This document shows positions 1-9,512 of a stretch of 64,000 bases of DNA, one piece after another. This DNA comes from Thermoanaerobaculia bacterium. Lineage in GTDB: Bacteria > Acidobacteriota > Thermoanaerobaculia > Multivoradales > Multivoraceae. The stretch is taken from NCBI GenBank assembly GCA_022826745.1, contig JAJDUI010000018.1:1-64000 (forward strand). The letters run 5' to 3'. The notes under the pieces were generated by a model, which saw only the letters and a program-made list of their open reading frames with translations, did no database searches and was not told the DNA's origin. Every line of letters begins with the position of its first letter. Within the stretch, counting starts at the first letter, position 1. The position numbers and the translations under genes were made by a program.

Positions 1-140
1 AGCCAAACTCGAGCTGCGACGAAGTACACTCTGTCTTCACGGGTCTCTCTCCTGTGGATCTCCCAAGTCCTTGTGAATACTTGGATTATCCGCCGGAAGA
101 GACCCGATCTCAAATCCCCGGTGAGATATCCGGGCTAGCC

Positions 141-2381
141 CTAAGCCGTAGCAGGAGCCGACGACGCCGAGGACGATCCCTGGCGGCGCTTCACGGCGCG
201 CACCGCGGAGAGACTCTCGAGAGACTCCTGCAGCCGGTTCAGGTGCTTTCGGTTGCGCACGTCGACGACGACGTCGATCGCCGCCTCGCCGGCGCCGCGG
301 CTGTGGCTCTCGATGTGGCGGATGTTGCTGCCCTGCTTGGCGATCGCCTCGGTCACCCGGGCCAGCACCCCGGGGCGGTCGCGGGTCTCGATGACCAGGG
401 TGACCGCGAACATCGCGTCGTTGCGGCGCGCCCACTCGACCCGGATCTCGCGCTCCGGGTGATACAGCAGGTTCTGCACGTTGGGGCAGTCGACCGAGTG
501 CACCGACACGCCGCGGCCGCGGGTCACGAAACCGATGATGTCCTCGCCCGGCAACGGGCTGCAGCAACCGGCGAAGAAGGCGAGCATGTCGTCCTCGCCC
601 CTGACGATCAGCTTCGCCTGGTCGCGCGGCATCACCTTGCTCACGGCCCGGCGCAGGCGGCCGGGCTCCTGGTCGCGGTGGCGAAGCCGCTCTGGCGGCA
701 GCACCGCGCGCAGCACCGGCTTGACCGATCCGCGGCCGAAGCCGAGCCGGCTGAACAGCTCGTCGACGCCGGAGTAGCCCTCGGCGGCGATGAAGTCCGC
801 CATCTCCTTCGACTCGAAGATCCGGCGCGGGCTGACCCGGTAGCGGCGCAGCTCGCTGGCCAGCAGCGTGCGGCCGATCTCGATCGCCCGCTTCTTCTGC
901 TCCGCGTTGATCCAGTGGCGGATCTTGCTGCGCGCCTTCGGCGTGGCGACGATGTTCAGCCAGTCCCGGCTGGGCTCCCGGTTCGGGTTCGTCGTGATCT
1001 CGACGATGTCGCCGTTCTTCAGTCCGGTCCGCAACGGCACGAGCCGGCCGTTGACCCGCGCGCCGCTGCAGTGGTGGCCGAGCTCGGTGTGGATCCGGTA
1101 GGCGAAGTCGAGCGTCGTCGCGCCGCGTGGAAAGGAGAGCACATCGCCCTTCGGCGTGAACACGTACACCTCGTCCGGATACAGGTCTATCTTCAGCGCG
1201 CTCATGAAGGTGCGCGGATCGGGCGTCTCCTGCTGCCACTCCAGCAGTTGCCGCAGCCAGACGATGCTGGCGTCGTTCTCGTCCGTGTCGAGCTGGCCTT
1301 CCTTGTAGCGCCAGTGGGCGGCGACGCCCTCCTCGGCCAGCAGGTCCATCGCCCGGGTCCGGATCTGGACCTCGAAGGGCTGCCCCCCGCGGCCAACCAC
1401 CGTCGTGTGCAGCGACTGGTAGAGGTTCGGCTTCGGCATCGCGATGTAGTCCTTGAACCGCCCCGGGATCGGATGCCAGAGCTGGTGGACGACGCCGAGC
1501 GCGGCGTACGTGTCCTTCACGTCGACGGTGATGATCCGGAACGCCAGGAAGTCATACAGCTCCGGGAGGTCGATCTGGCGTTGCTGCAGCTTCCGGTAGA
1601 TCGAGTAGTAGCCCTTGACCCGGTAGCTGATCTCGCCCTCGATGTCCGTCTTGCGCAACGCCTCCCGCAGCCGCTCGGCGATCCGCTCCGTCGTTCGCCG
1701 CGCCCCCTTGATCCGCTCGTCGAGCTGCTTGCGGAGGTCCCCGTACTGGTGCGGGTGCATGTGCTGAAACGCCAGGTCCTCGAGCAGCCACTGGATCCGC
1801 GACATGCCCAGGCGGTGCGCCAGCGGCGCGTAGATCTCGAGCGTCTCCCGCGAGATGCGCTTCCGTTTCTCCGTCTCCAGGTGCCCCAGGGTCAGCATGT
1901 TGTGGAGCCGGTCGACCAGCTTGACGACGATCACCCGCAGATCGCGCGCGGAGGCCAGGATCAGCTTGCGGAAGCTCTCGGCCTGCACTTCGTCGCTGTG
2001 GACGTACTCGTGACGGCCGATCTTCGACACGCCGTCCACCAGGTCCGCGATCTCGGACCCGAACCGGGAAGCCAGGTCCTTCTTCGTCGCCCCGGTGTCC
2101 TCCAGCACGTCGTGCAGGAGGCCGACCGCGACGCTGGTCTGGTCGAACTTGAGTTCGGCCAGCATGTGGGCGACGCCCAGCGGATGGCTGATGTAGGGCT
2201 TTCCCGACCGCCGCACCTGGCCTCGGTGGGCCAGTTCGGCGAAGTCGACCACGCCGCGCAGCCAGCCCTCGTCGCAGGCGCGCTCGTTCTCCTGGAGGCG
2301 GCTCAGGACATCGTCGATCCCCACGTCCCCAGGCTCGCGCAGCGGCGCCGGATCCCGGGGTCGTTCAGCAGCCTGAGCCAT
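141..2381 (-). CDS. relA/spoT: Bifunctional (p)ppGpp synthetase/hydrolase, RelA/SpoT (Rsh) family
   Basis: 746 aa ORF: HD hydrolase (AHRGQVRRSGKPYISHPLGVAHML, HDVLEDT), synthetase (YHSIYRK-like, NLYQSLHTTVVG), TGS (VFTPKGDVLSFPRGATTLDFAY) and C-terminal ACT motifs. Confidence 0.95.
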   Translation of the reverse strand: MAQAAERPRDPAPLREPGDVGIDDVLSRLQENERACDEGWLRGVVDFAELAHRGQVRRSGKPYISHPLGVAHMLAELKFDQTSVAVGLLHDVLEDTGATKKDLASRFGSEIADLVDGVSKIGRHEYVHSDEVQAESFRKLILASARDLRVIVVKLVDRLHNMLTLGHLETEKRKRISRETLEIYAPLAHRLGMSRIQWLLEDLAFQHMHPHQYGDLRKQLDERIKGARRTTERIAERLREALRKTDIEGEISYRVKGYYSIYRKLQQRQIDLPELYDFLAFRIITVDVKDTYAALGVVHQLWHPIPGRFKDYIAMPKPNLYQSLHTTVVGRGGQPFEVQIRTRAMDLLAEEGVAAHWRYKEGQLDTDENDASIVWLRQLLEWQQETPDPRTFMSALKIDLYPDEVYVFTPKGDVLSFPRGATTLDFAYRIHTELGHHCSGARVNGRLVPLRTGLKNGDIVEITTNPNREPSRDWLNIVATPKARSKIRHWINAEQKKRAIEIGRTLLASELRRYRVSPRRIFESKEMADFIAAEGYSGVDELFSRLGFGRGSVKPVLRAVLPPERLRHRDQEPGRLRRAVSKVMPRDQAKLIVRGEDDMLAFFAGCCSPLPGEDIIGFVTRGRGVSVHSVDCPNVQNLLYHPEREIRVEWARRNDAMFAVTLVIETRDRPGVLARVTEAIAKQGSNIRHIESHSRGAGEAAIDVVVDVRNRKHLNRLQESLESLSAVRAVKRRQGSSSASSAPATA

Positions 2382-2391
2382 CTCCCCCTAC

Positions 2392-3570
2392 CTACGCGGC
2401 CGCTGCCCTCTTCTCTCGTCGGGCGCGGCCGAAGGTGGTTTCCCAGATCAGGACGATCGGGCTCGCGACGTAGATCGACGAGTAGGTGCCGACGAGCACG
2501 CCGACGAGGAGCAGGAAGGAGAAGCCGCGGATCACGTCGCCGCCGAGGACGAACAGGCAGCCGACGGCGAGCAGCGTCGTCCCGGAGGTCAGCGCGGTGC
2601 GCGACAGGGTCTGGTTCAGGCTCCGGTTCAGGACGTCGACCAGGGACTCGCGGCGGTTCCGCCGCAGGTTCTCGCGCACCCGGTCGAAGACGACGACGGA
2701 GTCGTTGACCGAGTAGCCGATGACCGTCAGGAAGGCGGCTATCGTGGTCAGGTTGAACTCGTAGCCCGCGAAGGCGAACAGGCCCAGGCAGACGGCGACG
2801 TCGTGGGCGAGGGCGACCAGGGCGCCGATCCCGAAGCGCAGCTCGAACCGGAACCAGATGTAGGTCAGGATGCCGGCCAGGGAGAAGGCGATCGCCAGCA
2901 GGCCCTTGCGCCGCAGTTCGCCGCCGATCTGCGGCAGCACGCTGTCGCTCGACTGGACCGCGAAGTGGCCGAAGGTGGCGCCGTCCCTGATCACCGCCAG
3001 GGCCTCGGCGCTGAGCGCTTCGCCCGGCTGTATCTCGGACCAGTCGCGGATCAACCCTCCGGTCCGGCGCAGAGCCATGACCTCGGCCGCCGCTTCCCGG
3101 TAGTGCTCCCGGGCGCCGATGTCGTCACCCGTCGCCCGCATGCCGTCCGGATCGGCGCCGAGCAGCATCGAGGCGAGCCCCTCGGTACCCTGCCGGTTCA
3201 GGTCGAAGCCGCTGATGTCGCTGTTGTAGCGCCGCTGCAGCACCTCCTCGACCCGGGAGGCGCTGCTCCGCTGTTCCTCGTCATCGGCGACCGGGGTCTT
3301 CAGGATGATCGAGTTGTCCCCCTCCTCGCCGAACGCCTGGATCGAGGCGTTCTCGATCCCCGCCTCCTGCAGCAGCCCGCGAAGTTCCTGGACGTCGGGC
3401 GGCTCGTCGAACTGCACGATCATCTGGGTGCCGCCGGCGAAGTCGATGCCCAGGTTCAACTGGCGGCTGAAGATGAAGCCGAGCGCCGCGATGACCACCA
3501 CCGTGGACAGGCTCAGGCACACGCGCCGCGCGCGCATGAAATTGAAACTCGTGTTGCGGAAGAACTCCAT
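2392..3570 (-). CDS. secF: Protein translocase subunit SecF
   Basis: LGIDFAGGTQMIVQF, TVIGYSVNDSVVVFDRVREN motifs; next to SecD. Confidence 0.95.
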   Translation of the reverse strand: MEFFRNTSFNFMRARRVCLSLSTVVVIAALGFIFSRQLNLGIDFAGGTQMIVQFDEPPDVQELRGLLQEAGIENASIQAFGEEGDNSIILKTPVADDEEQRSSASRVEEVLQRRYNSDISGFDLNRQGTEGLASMLLGADPDGMRATGDDIGAREHYREAAAEVMALRRTGGLIRDWSEIQPGEALSAEALAVIRDGATFGHFAVQSSDSVLPQIGGELRRKGLLAIAFSLAGILTYIWFRFELRFGIGALVALAHDVAVCLGLFAFAGYEFNLTTIAAFLTVIGYSVNDSVVVFDRVRENLRRNRRESLVDVLNRSLNQTLSRTALTSGTTLLAVGCLFVLGGDVIRGFSFLLLVGVLVGTYSSIYVASPIVLIWETTFGRARREKRAAAA

Positions 3571-3582
3571 CGACGTAGCCCC

Positions 3583-5157
3583 TCAGATCGACAGACGCTC
3601 GACGCGGCTCGAGCGTGACAGGAGCAGGTCGAACAGCAAGCGGCTGTTGAAGACGGCCGTGAACACCGAAGCCAGGATGCCCACCGTCAGCGTCACCGCG
3701 AAGCCGCGGATCGCGCCGGTGCCGAAGTTGATCAGGAAGATGGCCGCGATCAGGGTCGTGAGGTTCGCGTCGAGGATCGACGACCACGCCTTGCCGAAGC
3801 CGGAGACGACGGCCGCCTTGACCGTGCGGCCGTTGCGCAGTTCCTCGCGGATCCGCTCGAACACGAGGACGTTCGCGTCCACCGCCATGCCGATCGTCAG
3901 GATCAGGCCGGCGATGCCCGGCAGGGTAAGGGCGGCGCCGAAGTAGGCGAGGACGCCGAACACGAGCACGAAGTTGAGCCCCAGCGCCACCATCGCGTTG
4001 ATGCCCGAGCCCCGGTAGACGACCAGCATCGCCAGGATCACCAGCACGATGCCGAAGAGGAAGGCGCGGGTGCCCTGGTCGATCGAGTCCTGCCCGAGCG
4101 ACGGGCCGACCGCCTGCTGCTGCAGGTAGTTGATGCCAGCGGGCAGGGCGCCCGAGCGCAGCACGGTCGCCAGGTCCTCGACCTCCTGCTGGGTGAACGC
4201 GCCGCGGATGATCCCGGAGTCGGAGATCCGCCCTTCGATGACCGGCGCCGACTGGACCTTGCCGTCCAGCACGATCGCCAGCGGCCGGCCGATGTTCGCG
4301 CCGGTCCAGTCCTCGAAGATCTGGGCGCCCTCATGGGTGAGCGAGAAGTTGACCACCGGCTCCTGGAACTGTCCGATGCCGGCGCGCGCCGTCTTCAGGT
4401 CGCGGCCGGTGATCACGGGACGGCGCTCGAGCGCGTAGTAGACCTGCCCGAGCACGTTGCCGTCCTCGTCCCGCTGGTCCTGGGCGGCGATCTCCAGGTC
4501 CTCGGGCAGGGTGCCGCCGTAGCGGTCGAGGATCTCCTGGCGGTCGAACGCCGCGCCCCCGCTCTCGGGGTACACCGCGAGCCGGAACTCGAGGAAGGCG
4601 GTGTTCTTGATCAGGTTCTTCACCCGCTCCGGATCGTCGACGCCCGGAAGCTGAACGACCAGCCGGTTGCTGCCCAGGCCCTGGCGCTGGATCACCGGCT
4701 CGGCGACCCCGAACTCGTCGACGCGGTTGCGGATCGTCTGCAGGGCCTGGTCGATCGCCTGCTCGCGGATCGTGTTCACCTCGTCCGGCCGGCGCTCGAA
4801 GATCACCTCCTCGCCACTGCGCCGCCAGGTCCAGTACGGCACGTTCTCCTCGATGATCGTGGGCAACAGGCCGTCCTGGTCGGGCGGCAGGCCCGAGAGC
4901 CGGAACCGGATCGGGGTTTCCGTGACCGCGCTCGTTCCCTCGACCCCCTTCTCGGCGAGTTCCTGGACCAGGCTGTCGATGTCCTTCTGCGCCTCGGCCC
5001 GCAACGCGTCGTCGGTCAGCACCTCGAGCAGCAGGTGGATGCCGCCGCGGAGATCGAGGCCCAGGTTGATCGAGTCGGCGAGCGGAAAGGCCGAGAACGC
5101 GCAGGCCGAGACGACCCCGACGACGACCAGACCCCGCCAGAGCAGGTTCCGGTTCAT
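3583..5157 (-). CDS. secD: Protein translocase subunit SecD
   Basis: LGLDLRGGIHLLLEV, LTIGMAVDANVLVFERIREE motifs. Confidence 0.95.
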   Translation of the reverse strand: MNRNLLWRGLVVVGVVSACAFSAFPLADSINLGLDLRGGIHLLLEVLTDDALRAEAQKDIDSLVQELAEKGVEGTSAVTETPIRFRLSGLPPDQDGLLPTIIEENVPYWTWRRSGEEVIFERRPDEVNTIREQAIDQALQTIRNRVDEFGVAEPVIQRQGLGSNRLVVQLPGVDDPERVKNLIKNTAFLEFRLAVYPESGGAAFDRQEILDRYGGTLPEDLEIAAQDQRDEDGNVLGQVYYALERRPVITGRDLKTARAGIGQFQEPVVNFSLTHEGAQIFEDWTGANIGRPLAIVLDGKVQSAPVIEGRISDSGIIRGAFTQQEVEDLATVLRSGALPAGINYLQQQAVGPSLGQDSIDQGTRAFLFGIVLVILAMLVVYRGSGINAMVALGLNFVLVFGVLAYFGAALTLPGIAGLILTIGMAVDANVLVFERIREELRNGRTVKAAVVSGFGKAWSSILDANLTTLIAAIFLINFGTGAIRGFAVTLTVGILASVFTAVFNSRLLFDLLLSRSSRVERLSI

Positions 5158-5465
5158 GACTGCGTCTCCTCGGCCAGGCCGGTGATCGACGACTTCGTCA
5201 CCTTCACCCTGACCCCGTCAGCGATCTGCAGGATGACGGTGGTCGGCTCGGTCGAAACGACGTCGCCGAAGACGCCGCCCTGCGTGACAACGCGGTCGCC
5301 CTTCTTCAGCGCCTCCACCGTCGCCTGCAGTTGCTTGCGCCGCCGCCGCTCCGGAGCGATCAGAAGGAAGTAGAAGATGGCGCCGATCAGGATGAGCGGC
5401 AGAAACTGAATGAGACCCGAGGGCCCGCCCCCCGTGGCCACAAACAGTGCGAAATCAGGAATCAT
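5154..5465 (-). CDS. yajC: Preprotein translocase subunit YajC
   Basis: 103 aa, single TM, RRRKQLQATVEALKKGDRVVTQGGVFGDV; overlaps secD start. Confidence 0.9.
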   Translation of the reverse strand: MIPDFALFVATGGGPSGLIQFLPLILIGAIFYFLLIAPERRRRKQLQATVEALKKGDRVVTQGGVFGDVVSTEPTTVILQIADGVRVKVTKSSITGLAEETQS

Positions 5466-5538
5466 CTCTGGTGCTCCCAGCGGAGTGCTTGGCTAACGGC
5501 GGACCGACCGGTCGCGGCCCGCACCGCAAAGGCGTACC

Positions 5539-6720
5539 CTATCGCCGTTCGGCCTCCGGTTGCCCCTCCGGGCCGACTCCCGGCGCCCGCGCCGCCGCGA
5601 AGGCGGCCAGTTCGCCGCCGGCGATCGCCCGCCGCAGCCCGGTCATGAAGTCGAGGTAGAAGCTCACGTTGTGCTCGGTCGCCAGGACCTTGCCGGTGAT
5701 CTCGCCGCAACGGAACAGATGGTGCAGGAAGGCCCGGCTGTGCCGGCGACAGACCCGGCAGCCGCAGGCCGGGTCCACGGGACCCGAGTCCTCCCGGTAG
5801 CGCGCCTTCTTGATCCGGACGATGCCGGTGGACGAGAACAGCGTGCCGTGGCGGGCGTTGCGCGAAGGCAGCACGCAGTCGAAGAGATCGACGCCGAGGC
5901 CCACCGCGTGGAGGATGTCCGACGGAAGGCCGAGGCCCATCAGGTAGCGGGGCCGATCCTCCGGCAGCCCCGGCGCGACCCAGGATGTCGCCCGCCGGCC
6001 CAGTTCGCGTGCTTCGCCGACGCTGACGCCGCCGATCGCGTAGCCGTCGAAGGGCAGGGCGGCGAGGTCCTCCGCCGCCGCGATACGCAGGCCCTCGAAG
6101 AAGCTCCCCTGCACGATGCCGAACAGGCCCGCCGCGGCTGAGCCTCCGGCCGCTCCCCAGCGGTCCAGGGAGCGCCTGGCCCAGAGGTTCGTCCGCCGCA
6201 GCGCCTCGGCCGCCGCCTCCCGGTCCACCGGCCACGGCGGGCACTCGTCGAGCACCATCGCCGCGTCGACGCCCACCTGTTCCTGGAACTCCACCACCCG
6301 CTCGGGCGTCAACTCGACCGTGCTGCCGTCGTGGGGGCTCCGGAAGGTGACGCCCAGGTCGTCGACCCGCCGCAGCCCGGCCAGGCTGAACACCTGGTAG
6401 CCGCCGCTGTCCATCGCCAGCGGGCCGTCCCAGCCGATGAACTCGTGCAGGCCGCCCAGACCGGTGATCCGCTCCGCGCCAACGCGCTCCAGCAGGTGGA
6501 AGAGGTTCGTCATCAGGATCTGCGCGCCGGAGGCCAGAAGGCGGTCGTGGCCCATGCCCTTCACGGCGCCGAGGGTGCCGACCGGCATGAAGGCGGGGGT
6601 CTCCACCTCGCCGTGCGGGGTGCCCAGACGCCCCAGCCGGGCGAGTCCGTCCCTCCGCTCGACGCGGAACCGAAGCCGGCCGGCGCCGGCCGGCGCTTCC
6701 GCCGCAGCCTGCTCACCCAC
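5539..6720 (-). CDS. tgt: tRNA-guanine transglycosylase
   Basis: ETPAFMPVGTLGAVKGM, MDSGGYQVFSL, DCVLPSRNARHGTLF and zinc site CGCRVCRRHSRAFLHHLF. Confidence 0.95.
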   Translation of the reverse strand: MGEQAAAEAPAGAGRLRFRVERRDGLARLGRLGTPHGEVETPAFMPVGTLGAVKGMGHDRLLASGAQILMTNLFHLLERVGAERITGLGGLHEFIGWDGPLAMDSGGYQVFSLAGLRRVDDLGVTFRSPHDGSTVELTPERVVEFQEQVGVDAAMVLDECPPWPVDREAAAEALRRTNLWARRSLDRWGAAGGSAAAGLFGIVQGSFFEGLRIAAAEDLAALPFDGYAIGGVSVGEARELGRRATSWVAPGLPEDRPRYLMGLGLPSDILHAVGLGVDLFDCVLPSRNARHGTLFSSTGIVRIKKARYREDSGPVDPACGCRVCRRHSRAFLHHLFRCGEITGKVLATEHNVSFYLDFMTGLRRAIAGGELAAFAAARAPGVGPEGQPEAERR

Positions 6721-6728
6721 CGGTCGCG

Positions 6729-7484
6729 CTACCGCTTGAGGTCGATCTTCGTCACCTCGACGTCGTCCGGCAGGGTGAGGATGAACTCTTCATCGTCGAT
6801 CGGCTCGTTCACGACCACGTCCTCGAGCTCGATCAGCATCTCGTCCCCGCTGGCGCCCACCACCTTGAAGCGCCGGGGCAGGAAGGTCCCGGGATCGATC
6901 CAGATGTCGATCGTCTTCGCGTACTTCTCCACCCGCTTGTAGTCCGCCGTCAGGTGCAGGAAGTACGGCGCCCCCGCCTCCTCGGGAAACTCCACCTGGA
7001 CCGTGAAGTACTTCATCAGCGTCTCGAGACTGCCGGCCGGACCCAGATAGGTGAACACCTGCTCCGAGAGGCGGCCGACCTCGGCCACCTTCGCCGTGCG
7101 AAGGTCGGGGTACCAGGTCGTCGCCACGTCGCCCCGCACGACCATCACGGTCGGGTTCGGCTCCTCGAGCTCCCAGCGGAGCTCCTCCGGCGGCCGGTAG
7201 CGGAACCAGCCCCGACTCGTCTCCGGCTCCAGCAACAACTCGCTCGTCACGTGCTGCACCAGGCGCGCCTCGAGCGTCTCGATCCGGTTCTGTTCGTACT
7301 TCACCCGCTCCACCAGCAGGCTCATCCGTTCGCGGAGGCCGATGCTCACATCGGTCGGATCAGGGGCGGGGACCGGCGGATCCGGCGCCTGGGCCTGCAG
7401 CCGTGGGGCCGCGACGACGGCCAGGAACGCCAGGAACAGCGCGCCCCGCTTCGACGCCCTGCTACTGGAGATGGGATCCGTCAT
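6729..7484 (-). CDS. LolA-like outer-membrane lipoprotein carrier protein
   Basis: Signal peptide after MTDPISSSRASKRGALFLAFLAVVAAP; LolA-like fold (ETSRGWFRYRPPEELRWE). Start set at internal ATG 7484, downstream of the maximal ORF start. Confidence 0.7.
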   Translation of the reverse strand: MTDPISSSRASKRGALFLAFLAVVAAPRLQAQAPDPPVPAPDPTDVSIGLRERMSLLVERVKYEQNRIETLEARLVQHVTSELLLEPETSRGWFRYRPPEELRWELEEPNPTVMVVRGDVATTWYPDLRTAKVAEVGRLSEQVFTYLGPAGSLETLMKYFTVQVEFPEEAGAPYFLHLTADYKRVEKYAKTIDIWIDPGTFLPRRFKVVGASGDEMLIELEDVVVNEPIDDEEFILTLPDDVEVTKIDLKR

Positions 7485-7533
7485 TGTGTTGGCCGGAGCC
7501 GGTCGTAGAGTACCAATCAGCGAGCCTCCGCAG

Positions 7534-8727
7534 ATGAACACGTCACCCCACCTCGCCTTCCGCGATCCCGTCCACGGCTTCATCGAGGCCGACGAGCTCG
7601 AAGCGGCGCTGATCCGCACCAGACCGATGCAGCGCCTGAGACAGGTCCGCCAACTCGGCCTGACACACCTCGTATTCCCCGGCGCCGAGCACAGCCGCTT
7701 CGGCCACGCCCTCGGCGCGATGCACCTCGCCGGCCGCGTCTACGACACCCTGGCGCGGGCCGACGGGATGCCGCTCGATCCCGGGCCGCGGGCCCGCGGC
7801 CGGCGCCTGGTCCGGGCCGCCGCCCTGCTCCACGACCTCGGTCACGCCCCGTTCAGCCACTGGGCCGAGGACCTGTTCGAGGAAGGGATCGACCACGAGG
7901 AGATGAGCCGCCGCCTGCTCGCCGGCGACGAGATCCGCGAAGTCTTCGAGCGCTTCGGCGACGGCGTCGAAGGCTCCGACGTGATCCGGCTGCTCGGCGA
8001 CCGGCTCGACGGACCCGAGCAGCTTCTGTCGCCCGTCGTGAGCGGCGAACTCGACGTGGACAAGATGGACTACCTGCTGCGCGACTCCCTCTTCTGCGGC
8101 GTGCGCTACGGCAACTTCGACCTCGACCAGGTCCTCTCGACCGTTCGCCCCCTGGTCGACGACACGACCGGCGAGCACCGGCTGGGCATCGACGCCGAGG
8201 GCCTGCACGCGGTCGAGAGCCTGATCCTGGCCCGCTACTACATGTTCACGCAGGTCTACTTCCACGTCACCGGCAAGGCCCTGGAGCTCCACCTGAACGA
8301 GTGGCTGCACGAAGAGGGGATCACCTGGAGCAGCGACCCCGACCGCTTCCTCGCCAACGACGACGGCGAGATGATGACCCGGATGCGGCGTTCGGACAGC
8401 CTGCACGCGCGTGCCATCACCGACCGCGCCCACTTCCGGCTCGCCCACGAGACGGACGAGCACCTGGCGCCGGAGGAGAAGCTCACGTTCGAGCGGCGCC
8501 TCGAACCCCTGCGCCAGCGTTACGGCGCCGACCTTCTGGTCTCGAACTCGGCCAAGGATCCGCACCGCCTCGGCCGCGGCCGGGTACCCGTCCGTCAGGC
8601 GAACGGCCGACTGCTGCCGCTCGAGGAGGCGAGCCACTTCGTCCGTCACCTCCGGCGCATCGACCGCTACCGGGTGTACTGCAGCGACGACGTCTACGAA
8701 GACGTCCGGCTCGCGCTGGACTCCTGA
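7534..8727 (+). CDS. HD-domain phosphohydrolase (dGTPase-like)
   Basis: DPVHGFIEADE, SRFGHALGAMHLAGR, LLHDLGHAPFSHWAE HD signature; start at ATG 7534. Confidence 0.9.
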   Translation: MNTSPHLAFRDPVHGFIEADELEAALIRTRPMQRLRQVRQLGLTHLVFPGAEHSRFGHALGAMHLAGRVYDTLARADGMPLDPGPRARGRRLVRAAALLHDLGHAPFSHWAEDLFEEGIDHEEMSRRLLAGDEIREVFERFGDGVEGSDVIRLLGDRLDGPEQLLSPVVSGELDVDKMDYLLRDSLFCGVRYGNFDLDQVLSTVRPLVDDTTGEHRLGIDAEGLHAVESLILARYYMFTQVYFHVTGKALELHLNEWLHEEGITWSSDPDRFLANDDGEMMTRMRRSDSLHARAITDRAHFRLAHETDEHLAPEEKLTFERRLEPLRQRYGADLLVSNSAKDPHRLGRGRVPVRQANGRLLPLEEASHFVRHLRRIDRYRVYCSDDVYEDVRLALDS

Positions 8728-9512
8728 TCAATCCGCTGGGTGCGCGGGTCTTCTGACCCGCTGCCGCCGGAGGCGGCCTGAAGAACGCCGGGCGAAGCCC
8801 GACGACCTCCGGCGGGTCCCACCAGCAGATCGTCCCGGCCGGCGGGGTGAAGAAGACTCGCCGGTCTGCCGCCTCGAAGGCGCGCCGCGAGCCGGATGAT
8901 CGGCCGTCCCTCCCGCTCGAACTTCGCCTCGTAGTTCGTCCGCGGTCCTTCCGGCCAGGCCCCGTCGACTCGCTCCATCTCGACCGCCGGGTGCAGGGCA
9001 AGGGTCTCCGCCACCGCCTCGCCGTACTCCAGATGGTCGGTGGCGAAGAACAGCCGTCCCTCCTGCGGATCGAGCAGCGCCAGCACCAGGTCGACGGTGC
9101 GCGGATCGAGCAGCCGCCGGCGGTGGTGCCGGCTCTTGGGCCAGGGGTCGGGAAAGTAGACGTGGACGGTCCGCGCCATGCCGGCGGGCAGCAGGGTCGC
9201 GATCAGGTACAGCGCCTCGCCGCGGAGCAGGACGACGTTGGAGAGGCGGCGCGAGGCCGCCCGCCGGGCCGCCAGCCGGAAGTACTTCGACACCATCTCG
9301 ACCCCCAGGAAGGGACGGGACGCATCGGCGGCCGCGGAGGCGACGAGGAAACGGCCCTTGCCGAAGCCGAGCTCGACTTCCCAGTCCGGGCGCTCCCCGA
9401 ACGCCGCCCCCAGTTCAGCCCGGCAGGAGGCGAGGTCGCGGAAGCCGGCGTCCCGGGCGGCCCGCGGACCGCTGGCGGCGCCGGGCCAGACGAGGACGGG
9501 CGGCGCGCTCAG
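8694..9512 (-). CDS. trmB: tRNA (guanine-N7-)-methyltransferase; apparent non-ATG start and repeat-derived C-terminus
   Basis: VYFPDPWPKSRHHRRRLL and TNYEAKFEREGRPI motifs. Reading the same frame upstream of the listed ATG (9296) gives VELGFGKGRFLVASAAADASRPFLGVE, so the N-terminus reaches the manC stop (candidate CTG at 9512). C-terminus runs through the repeat at 8736. Confidence 0.8.
   Translation of the reverse strand: MSAPPVLVWPGAASGPRAARDAGFRDLASCRAELGAAFGERPDWEVELGFGKGRFLVASAAADASRPFLGVEMVSKYFRLAARRAASRRLSNVVLLRGEALYLIATLLPAGMARTVHVYFPDPWPKSRHHRRRLLDPRTVDLVLALLDPQEGRLFFATDHLEYGEAVAETLALHPAVEMERVDGAWPEGPRTNYEAKFEREGRPIIRLAARLRGGRPASLLHPAGRDDLLVGPAGGRRASPGVLQAASGGSGSEDPRTQRIDQESSASRTSS
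8736..8808. repeat. Hairpin repeat, A-type half-element (A+)
   Basis: ctgggtgcgcgggtcttctgacccgctgccgccggaggcggcctg..gccgggcgaagcccgac. Confidence 0.9.

Noticed and set aside
54-2708. 884-aa plus-strand ORF
   Set aside because: Antisense to rsh and secF, which have clear family motifs; composition typical of a shadow ORF.
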